From: Micrococcales bacterium
GTDB taxonomy: Bacteria > Actinomycetota > Actinomycetes > S36-B12
DNA length: 11,334 bases
Assembly: GCA_002728915.1 (NCBI GenBank)
Contig: PBWE01000009.1
Coordinates: 1,082 to 12,415, forward strand
Direction: 5' to 3'
The translations under genes and the position numbers were made by a program. This document shows positions 1 through 4,663 of the stretch, piece after piece. Below the pieces are notes generated by a model. The model saw only the letters and a program-made list of their open reading frames with translations, made no database searches and was not told the origin of the DNA. The number at the start of each line of letters is the position of its first letter. Position 1 is the stretch's first letter.

Positions 1-755
1 GAGCACCGAACGTGATGAGCCAGGTAGTCGGCCACGGAACCCAGCCTGAGACGTTTGCTGCCCGTCAAGCCTTTCGTTCCCACGACGACCAGGTCACATC
101 GATGGTCGGCGAGAAAACTGTCGATCTCATGTCGAACGTTCACCGTCAACGCGTTCTCATCGTGCGGTACAACCCGGCGATCGACTGCCAGTGCATGGGA
201 CTCCAGCAGCTCGGCAGCGCTCTCGACGGCCGCAGGCGCCCTCCCGTCTCCCTCGTCCACACTCAACAAGGTGACGCGGGTAGCCCCAATCCACGGTAGA
301 GCGGCGACGATCCTCACGGCCTGCTCGGAGTACCCCGATCCATCGACCGCAATGGTGATGTGTTCGACGGTGTGGTTGTCGTGAGCGACCAGCAATGGAG
401 CCGATGGATTGTCCAGGAGTGCCTCGGCGACGCTGCCCACGTGCAGCCGTTTGAGGAGGCCGGAGCCGCGTGGCCCGATGACTAGTAAGTCTGCCGGGGT
501 AGTGGAAAGGACCTCTCGCGGATCACCGTCGGCGACCATATGCGTCAGCGATGCCACCTCCGCCTCGGCGGGGAGATCTCTTGGTGAGGCAGGAGACCAC
601 GGCTGCGGTGGCTGGGGATCGCGGTGGTCGACTCCCTGACGCTGAACGGTGAGTACGCGCACCTGCCATCCAGGCCATGACTGTGCGCTAATCCACTCCC
701 ATGCGTGGGTAGAGCCATCAGAGCCGTCGTCGGCGAACAGAAGAAGTCGATCCAT
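1..755 (-). CDS. Tandem universal stress protein (UspA family), C-terminus cut by window edge
   Basis: Reading leftward from the ATG at 755-753 gives 251 codons with no stop before the edge. There are two Usp domains, about residues 1-125 and 131 onward. Each carries the ATP-binding signature G-x2-G-x9-G-S: G94/G97/G107-S108 in the first (GPRGSGLLKRLHVGS) and G226/G229/G239-S240 in the second. The second domain also opens with the usual AVDGS strand-loop (residues 136-140). By family comparison only the last beta strand, roughly 5-15 residues, is missing. Such ATP-binding tandem Usps in actinobacteria are cytosolic proteins linked to hypoxia, redox or starvation responses; the specific role here is not visible. 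A GGAG lies only 2 nt from the ATG. It sits 72 bp downstream of the alcohol dehydrogenase on the same strand and could share its transcript. Confidence 0.9.
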   Translation of the reverse strand, partial: MDRLLLFADDGSDGSTHAWEWISAQSWPGWQVRVLTVQRQGVDHRDPQPPQPWSPASPRDLPAEAEVASLTHMVADGDPREVLSTTPADLLVIGPRGSGLLKRLHVGSVAEALLDNPSAPLLVAHDNHTVEHITIAVDGSGYSEQAVRIVAALPWIGATRVTLLSVDEGDGRAPAAVESAAELLESHALAVDRRVVPHDENALTVNVRHEIDSFLADHRCDLVVVGTKGLTGSKRLRLGSVADYLAHHVRC

Positions 756-827
756 GTCTCCACTAGAACACGGAAGCGCGCGATGTCCAAGTCTGGGTGC
801 CAACAATCACGACACCTGAGCCGCGCA

Positions 828-1982
828 TCACAGGTTCGGGTTGATGACCACTTTCAAGCTTTCTGTATCCATCGACATGCGCATGGCCTCGTCTACGTCT
901 GCGAGCGCGTACTCGTGACTGACGAAGTCGTCGAAGGGGTATCGATCGGCGTATCGCTCGAGTAGATCCATGGCGGGTCCGTAGCCCGTGGAGGGATGGT
1001 TGGTCAGACCGATGAGCCGAATGTTTTTGCTGCAGATGTGCCGGTGAATATTCATGTTGATATCCCCGGTATCAGCGAAATTTCCCATCTCCAGCATCAT
1101 GCCGCCGCGCTTGAGCATCTCGATGCCCTCGACAAAGGAGGCCGGGGTGTTCGCCATATGCAGCACAACGTCTGCACCTCGCCCACGAGTCATCTCCATG
1201 ACCTGGTGGATGCGCTCCTCGGCGGATGATTGCGAGACGTTCAGTGTCACGTTCGCGCCGCACCGTTTGGCGAAGGACAACCGGTGCTCGCTGAGGTCGG
1301 TGGCGATGATCCGACCCGCCCCCATCATGTCTGCCTTGACGATGTGCAGAAGGCCGAGCGGCCCGGAACCGATTACCACCACGGTGTCGCCAGAATTGAA
1401 ACCCTCGATCGCGTAGGACGAGAACTCCTTCAATTTGTCGAGGGACGCCGTGCAGGCCATGAGCTCGGCGAGAACAGCGACGCGTGGACTCAGGCCCGAA
1501 GGAACTTTGTAGACGAACGTGTCAGGACGGATGTACATCTGCTCGGCCCAGCCACCCATCAGATGCGGGGGATCGGCGGACGAATAGGAGTTTCCGTAGC
1601 AATCGCTGTTCTCGCACCACACGTATCCCATGACGTGTGTGCATTCGTAACACGAGCCGCACACGATGTCGGGGCACATCGTGATGCGATCCCCGACCTT
1701 CAGTGGTCGACCGTAGAACTCTAAGGACTCTGCCGCGGTGGGTGTGATTTCGGAAATAAGTCCAACGTTCTCGTGACCTTGAATGATGGGGAACGGTGTG
1801 TCCGTCTCCGCCGGGGTGCCGGCGTACTGCCTTGTTTCGCCGAGGTACGTGTGCTTATCCGTGCCGCAGACGCCAGACATCTCGATCTGCATGAGCAGCG
1901 CGCCGTCTTGCAGTTCTGGATATGGGAAATCTTGAACTTCATACTTACCCGGTGCCGAGAGGACTGCGGCGCGAACGTCCAT
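828..1982 (-). CDS. Zinc-dependent alcohol dehydrogenase (medium-chain MDR superfamily)
   Basis: This encodes 384 residues, a full-length medium-chain dehydrogenase. Catalytic zinc ligands are visible as C39 (VCGTDKH) and the G69-H70-E71 motif, with a third near E173-C177. The structural-zinc lobe has C108, C111, C114 and C123 (C-x2-C-x2-C-x8-C). The Rossmann motif is GSGPLG at residues 205-210, followed by an acidic residue at the end of the next strand (D229), which favours NAD over NADP. It oxidises an alcohol or polyol, or reduces the matching carbonyl, in the cytosol; the substrate cannot be read from sequence. The start is supported by a strong AGGAGGT at 1993-1987, four bases before the ATG. 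The usp gene follows 72 bp downstream. I see no iron box in front of it. Confidence 0.93.
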   Translation of the reverse strand: MDVRAAVLSAPGKYEVQDFPYPELQDGALLMQIEMSGVCGTDKHTYLGETRQYAGTPAETDTPFPIIQGHENVGLISEITPTAAESLEFYGRPLKVGDRITMCPDIVCGSCYECTHVMGYVWCENSDCYGNSYSSADPPHLMGGWAEQMYIRPDTFVYKVPSGLSPRVAVLAELMACTASLDKLKEFSSYAIEGFNSGDTVVVIGSGPLGLLHIVKADMMGAGRIIATDLSEHRLSFAKRCGANVTLNVSQSSAEERIHQVMEMTRGRGADVVLHMANTPASFVEGIEMLKRGGMMLEMGNFADTGDINMNIHRHICSKNIRLIGLTNHPSTGYGPAMDLLERYADRYPFDDFVSHEYALADVDEAMRMSMDTESLKVVINPNL

Positions 1983-1986
1983 GACG

Positions 1987-1993
1987 ACCTCCT
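1987..1993 (-). promoter_or_regulatory. Strong ribosome binding site of the alcohol dehydrogenase gene
   Basis: On the minus strand this reads AGGAGGT, four bases before the ATG at 1982-1980. It is a near-perfect complement of the 16S rRNA tail and fixes the start. Confidence 0.85.
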
Positions 1994-2022
1994 GGATTTG
2001 GCCCTGCAGCTAGAACCATAGA

Positions 2023-2054
2023 TGGCGGGCCCCATGGAAACATGGGACCCGCCA
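2023..2054 (-). terminator. Hairpin terminator after the secreted-protein gene group
   Basis: A 14-bp stem (2054-2041 with 2036-2023) encloses a 4-base loop and begins 13 bases past the stop at 2068. In minus-strand RNA all 14 positions pair, one as U-G (TGGCGGGTCCCATG / CATGGGGCCCGCCA). In plus-strand RNA the same position is a C-A mismatch, so the hairpin is better formed for the minus-strand transcript. There is no U-tract, which is common for actinobacterial terminators. It lies between the iron-linked group and the alcohol dehydrogenase gene and probably insulates the two. Confidence 0.72.
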
Positions 2055-2067
2055 AAAGTGATGGCAA

Positions 2068-2862
2068 TTACGACGTTAAGTCGAAGTTGTATTGCCGAAT
2101 GAGCGGCTTCACGTTCTTTCCGCCGCTAGAAGTAATGGTGACAGTGCACGTACCTTCATTCGAAAGTGCGGTTATCGACGAGTCCTCGACCGAGCAGGTT
2201 GTACTGCTGACGGTGGGGGTAAGTCCTGACCCGAGACTGACCTTGAATGGTGTAGCGACGCCCTCGACCAGGGCTGGAGCAGAGCGCTTCGTCACTCGCT
2301 TGCCATCCACCATGACCTTGATGGTGTCGTTGCGACGGTCCTTCGTCAACGCGTTGAACTGCGTGGGGAACACCCGCAAGTAAGCCGGGTTGCTTGACTC
2401 GCGGCCGGCTCCCAATATGTAGACGGCGCAGGTGGTGGAGCGTGGATTGCCAGTGTCAACCCGGCAGTCCACAAGTTCAGGTGCATCGGGTGCGCCCTGC
2501 GGATTCGGGTTTACCCCGTAGAACTCTGCGTTGACCTTCAAGGGGAATTGGGCAGAACCACCTCGAACAGAGCCGGCCGGAAGATAAACCAGGGTCCCCG
2601 TGCCTCCGTCACACTGCGTTGGCGCGGAGCGCGGATTTTCTGGCACCGCGCAGTGCAGCGCATACATACCCACAGTCTCGGGAAGACCAGAGACAGCGAC
2701 GTCCAAATTGACACTCGGCGGCAGCGCGGCGAGAACCGAGTTTGCCGGTTGCTCAGCGATAGTGACATCGAACCCCCCCGGGGTGGCATGCGCAGATGCC
2801 GTGGCCGACCCCACGAGAGCACCGGCAGCTAGCAGCGTCAAGCCAATGCGAAGTGAGAACAT
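2068..2862 (-). CDS. Secreted protein with neocarzinostatin-like domain and C-terminal Ig-like domain
   Basis: This encodes 264 residues from the ATG at 2862-2860. An ATG 12 bases upstream is in frame, but its GAG-GAA codons are part of the GGAGGAA ribosome site, so the downstream ATG is preferred. Residues 1-27 form a Sec signal peptide with a likely AxA cleavage site. Residues 31-168 follow the pattern of the next-door 165-residue protein: a VAVSGLP strand, an aromatic strand ending in Cys (GMYALHC, C71) with partner C84, then VDCR...TTCAVYI (C133, C145), suggesting an enediyne-apoprotein Ig fold with two disulfides. Residues 180-264 look like a second Ig-like domain with C223 and C239. There is no membrane anchor or sortase signal, so it is probably released or held in the envelope by other contacts. 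Function is not known. It lies 42 bp downstream of its apparent paralogue and distal to fbpA, so an iron-linked envelope role is an inference. Confidence 0.75.
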   Translation of the reverse strand: MFSLRIGLTLLAAGALVGSATASAHATPGGFDVTIAEQPANSVLAALPPSVNLDVAVSGLPETVGMYALHCAVPENPRSAPTQCDGGTGTLVYLPAGSVRGGSAQFPLKVNAEFYGVNPNPQGAPDAPELVDCRVDTGNPRSTTCAVYILGAGRESSNPAYLRVFPTQFNALTKDRRNDTIKVMVDGKRVTKRSAPALVEGVATPFKVSLGSGLTPTVSSTTCSVEDSSITALSNEGTCTVTITSSGGKNVKPLIRQYNFDLTS

Positions 2863-2865
2863 TCT

Positions 2866-2872
2866 TTCCTCC
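2866..2872 (-). promoter_or_regulatory. Ribosome binding site that decides the start of the 264-residue secreted protein
   Basis: On the minus strand this reads GGAGGAA, three bases before the ATG at 2862. The in-frame ATG at 2874 immediately precedes it and would translate the ribosome site itself, which argues for the shorter protein. Confidence 0.75.
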
Positions 2873-2904
2873 ATAGTTGGTGCCCGGTTCCGCCGAGCGA
2901 CGGT

Positions 2905-3402
2905 CTAGCGGAAATCGACGGGGATGATGACGTCATGGGACCGGTCTTGGGAGCGGGTATGGTCCGCGCGAACCGCGATGGCGCATTGAATGCGGCGGCA
3001 GTCCACGTTGCCGATCCTCGACGAGACATACAAGGTCACTTTGAATCGACCCTTCTTCTTGAAAGGGGTAGCAAGATTTCGGGCGTACGGAGGTGGGTTA
3101 GACGACACCCAGGCCGAAGATTGGGAGGAAGCATCCAAGTTGACGCCGCCGCCGCAGGGGCTTGGGGCGTCACCCTCGTTTGGTCTTACACATAGCGCGA
3201 CGTAAACACCTATGCGTGGATTAAATTGGCGACCTCGCACCACCACGCGCTGCCCCGAAGGATCCAGATTTTGGGTCTCAGAGACGATGACGCGCTGTCC
3301 ATAGTCCCCTTTGGCCACAGCGCGCGAAGAGTCAGCGGCTGCGCTTGGTACGGCTAGCAGCAATGACGCTAGGAGAACGACGGTGACGGATGTACTGCGC
3401 AC
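2905..3402 (-). CDS. Small secreted neocarzinostatin-fold (enediyne apoprotein-like) protein
   Basis: This encodes 165 residues from a GTG at 3402-3400. That start is chosen because a GGAG lies six bases ahead and because it puts a clean signal peptide (VVLLASLLLAVPSAAA, residues 8-23) at the N-terminus; a TTG further up (3441) lacks such support. The mature part (about 140 residues) has features of the neocarzinostatin family: a GQRVVVRGRQF strand, VYVALC (C71) with partner C83, and C135-x4-C140 followed by AIAVRADH and a closing IPVDF strand. The C-x4-C spacing matches the second disulfide of neocarzinostatin. In that family the fold binds a small chromophore in a cleft, and many actinobacterial relatives have no known ligand. 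There is no enediyne biosynthesis gene here, so a toxin-carrier role is unlikely. It lies between fbpA (84 bp) and the 264-residue apparent paralogue (42 bp). Confidence 0.72.
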   Translation of the reverse strand: MRSTSVTVVLLASLLLAVPSAAADSSRAVAKGDYGQRVIVSETQNLDPSGQRVVVRGRQFNPRIGVYVALCVRPNEGDAPSPCGGGVNLDASSQSSAWVSSNPPPYARNLATPFKKKGRFKVTLYVSSRIGNVDCRRIQCAIAVRADHTRSQDRSHDVIIPVDFR

Positions 3403-3408
3403 AAAGAT

Positions 3409-3412
3409 CTCC
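3409..3412 (-). promoter_or_regulatory. Ribosome binding site supporting the GTG start at 3402
   Basis: On the minus strand GGAG stands six bases before the GTG at 3402-3400. It favours this start over the in-frame TTG at 3441, which has no comparable site. Confidence 0.55.
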
Positions 3413-3467
3413 ACGTAAGGCGTCCTAATCGTAAATAGCAAATCCTTAAGTTACGGGCTTTTTTGCA

Positions 3468-3485
3468 GACCTGCATTTTCAGGTC
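3468..3485 (-). terminator. Weak hairpin just past the fbpA stop
   Basis: A perfect 6-bp stem (GACCTG / CAGGTC) with a 6-base loop begins 2 bases after the fbpA stop codon. In the minus-strand transcript it is followed by an A-run rather than a U-run, so it is at most a weak or partial terminator. It might instead lower expression of the downstream secreted-protein genes relative to fbpA, or do nothing. Confidence 0.3.
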
Positions 3486-3486
3486 C

Positions 3487-4539
3487 TCAACTGAGGCCCA
3501 CCCGCTCCAGCATTTTCAGCGTGCCAGGAAGGTCCTGTATTTCAGCGAGAGGGATATCCGGTCCCGACACTTCTTCAATAGGCGGGACATGAGCGGGCCC
3601 CGGAATGCCCTGGGCAAGCGGATATTCGGTAGTTGTGTCAACGAACCATTCTTGAGCCGCATCCGACAAGAGCCACTCAATGAAAGCTGTTCCTTCAGCG
3701 GGGTTTTCCGAGGCGCTCAAAACGCAGGCGCCCGCCACGTTTACTAGACCGCCTGGGTCACCAGGTTCCGTGAAGGCCAGCGCCACGTTGACGTTCTCTT
3801 CGCCAATCTCGTCTGCAAGCCGGTACCAGTAATAGTGGTTGATCAATCCAAGCTGAACTTGGCCGGCGTCAACCGCATCCTGAATCGCGATGTTGTTGTC
3901 GTATCTTTGGACGTCGTTATCGATAAGACCTTTGAGCCATGTCTCCGTGACCTCTTCTCCGAATGCAACTCTCATTCCTGTCACGAATGCTTGGAATGAG
4001 CCGTTAGTGGGCGCAATCGCAACCTCCCCGGCCCACTGGGGCTCGACCAGGTCCAGTACTGACGTTGGAACCTCGGTCAGGTCTAGCTCAGAGGAGTCGT
4101 AAGCTATAACTCGAGCTCGGCCCGTCACCCCCGTCCAATTTCCAGTTTCGGCCCGGTAGGCAGCAGGTACTTTATTCATGATTTCCTGTGATGTAGGAAG
4201 ACACAAACCGGCCGCGTCAACTGCACCAAGTGCTCCTGCATCCTGAGCAAAGAAGACGTCTGCCGGTGACTTGAGACCTTCTTCCTGAATCTGGGCAGCT
4301 AATTCTGCCGTCTTCCCGTAGCGCACCTCGAGATCAACGCCGGTATCGCACACGTATTGCTGTAGCAAGTCACCGACAAGGTACTCACCTCTCCCTGAGT
4401 AGACAGTCAGGGATCCAGCATCACCAGAAGGTTCGCACTCGCTTCCGTCGGCGAAGTCGTCCCCCCCACAAGCCGAAAGTGCTGACAGCGATATCGAGGC
4501 CAGAAGCAGCGGCGCAAAGACCTTGTGGCGGAAATTCAT
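3487..4539 (-). CDS. fbpA: Ferric-iron ABC transporter substrate-binding lipoprotein (FbpA family)
   Basis: This encodes 350 residues. The N-terminus is a lipoprotein signal ending in LSAC with the lipidated C24, so the mature protein would sit on the outer face of the membrane and hand ferric iron to an FbpBC-type permease and ATPase. Family features include LTVYSGRGEYLV (residues 44-55), YGKTAELAAQI (74-84), ADVFFAQDAGALGAV (93-107) and the paired tyrosines Y236-Y237 in LINHYYWYRL, which are iron ligands in FbpA proteins. The ATG at 4539-4537 has a GAGAGGT ribosome site (4550-4544). No permease or ATPase gene of the Fbp type occurs in the window, so it is an orphan binding protein or its partners lie elsewhere. 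Two DtxR-type boxes lie 73-124 bp upstream, supporting iron repression. It heads a likely operon with the two secreted proteins downstream. Confidence 0.9.
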   Translation of the reverse strand: MNFRHKVFAPLLLASISLSALSACGGDDFADGSECEPSGDAGSLTVYSGRGEYLVGDLLQQYVCDTGVDLEVRYGKTAELAAQIQEEGLKSPADVFFAQDAGALGAVDAAGLCLPTSQEIMNKVPAAYRAETGNWTGVTGRARVIAYDSSELDLTEVPTSVLDLVEPQWAGEVAIAPTNGSFQAFVTGMRVAFGEEVTETWLKGLIDNDVQRYDNNIAIQDAVDAGQVQLGLINHYYWYRLADEIGEENVNVALAFTEPGDPGGLVNVAGACVLSASENPAEGTAFIEWLLSDAAQEWFVDTTTEYPLAQGIPGPAHVPPIEEVSGPDIPLAEIQDLPGTLKMLERVGLS

Positions 4540-4608
4540 CTTGACCTCTCTTGCTTTTGAATACGAATGGGGGGAGCACAGGGCACGACCCTCCCGAGTG
4601 CTTTCTGT

Positions 4609-4642
4609 TATTTAGGTAAGGCTTTCCTTACCCGCTTGGCAA
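4609..4642 (-). promoter_or_regulatory. Candidate fbpA promoter
   Basis: On the minus strand TTGCCA (4642-4637) and TACCTA (4618-4613) are 18 bp apart, and the AT-rich run continues to 4609. These are moderate matches to -35 and -10 elements. The 4612-4630 box would cover the spacer and -10, which suits repression. No experimental start site is implied, and other pairings are possible. Confidence 0.35.
4612..4630. promoter_or_regulatory. DtxR/IdeR-type iron box (upstream, imperfect)
   Basis: The 19-mer TTAGGTAAGGCTTTCCTTA matches the consensus TTAGGTTAGCCTAACCTAA at 14 of 19 positions (15 if G is allowed at the centre, where C or G occurs). Seven of nine symmetric pairs are complementary. 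Its centre is 33 bp from the centre of the second box, about three helical turns, so both could be bound on the same face. It is well placed to control fbpA on the minus strand. Confidence 0.7.
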
Positions 4643-4644
4643 AT

Positions 4645-4663
4645 TTAGGTTAGCCTAACCTTA
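4645..4663. promoter_or_regulatory. DtxR/IdeR iron box (18 of 19 consensus), overlapping the start codon
   Basis: TTAGGTTAGCCTAACCTTA differs from the ideal palindrome TTAGGTTAGCCTAACCTAA at one position. DtxR/IdeR-Fe(II) binds such sites and represses when iron is sufficient. The last base is the A of the ATG of the adenylation-carrier-acyltransferase gene, so a bound repressor would cover the probable -10 element and the transcription start together. Confidence 0.93.
4651..4656 (+). promoter_or_regulatory. Probable -10 element of a leaderless promoter
   Basis: TAGCCT (TANNNT form) ends seven bases before the A of the ATG at 4663, which is the expected -12 to -7 distance if transcription starts at the ATG itself. 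There is no Shine-Dalgarno sequence before the ATG, in keeping with leaderless mRNA, which is common in actinobacteria. TAGGTT at 4646-4651 is an alternative and would give a leader of only about 5 bases. The -35 region (TTACCC at 4628-4633, 17 bp away) is weak. Confidence 0.5.

Noticed and set aside
1230-1724. 164-codon plus-strand frame opposite the alcohol dehydrogenase
   Set aside because: It is the antisense shadow of a well-supported dehydrogenase with intact zinc and NAD motifs.
2905-3402. Enediyne antibiotic self-resistance or chromoprotein
   Set aside because: The fold resemblance is real, but no enediyne polyketide synthase or tailoring gene is in the window, and the context is iron uptake.
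3414-3427. TAAGG...CCTAA inverted repeat before the 165-residue secreted protein as an iron box
   Set aside because: The arms are 3 bp apart, where a DtxR box needs 9 bp, so the geometry is wrong.
3403-3441. TTG start at 3441 for the small neocarzinostatin-like protein
   Set aside because: It has no ribosome site and adds 13 residues before the signal peptide; the GTG at 3402 has GGAG at good spacing.
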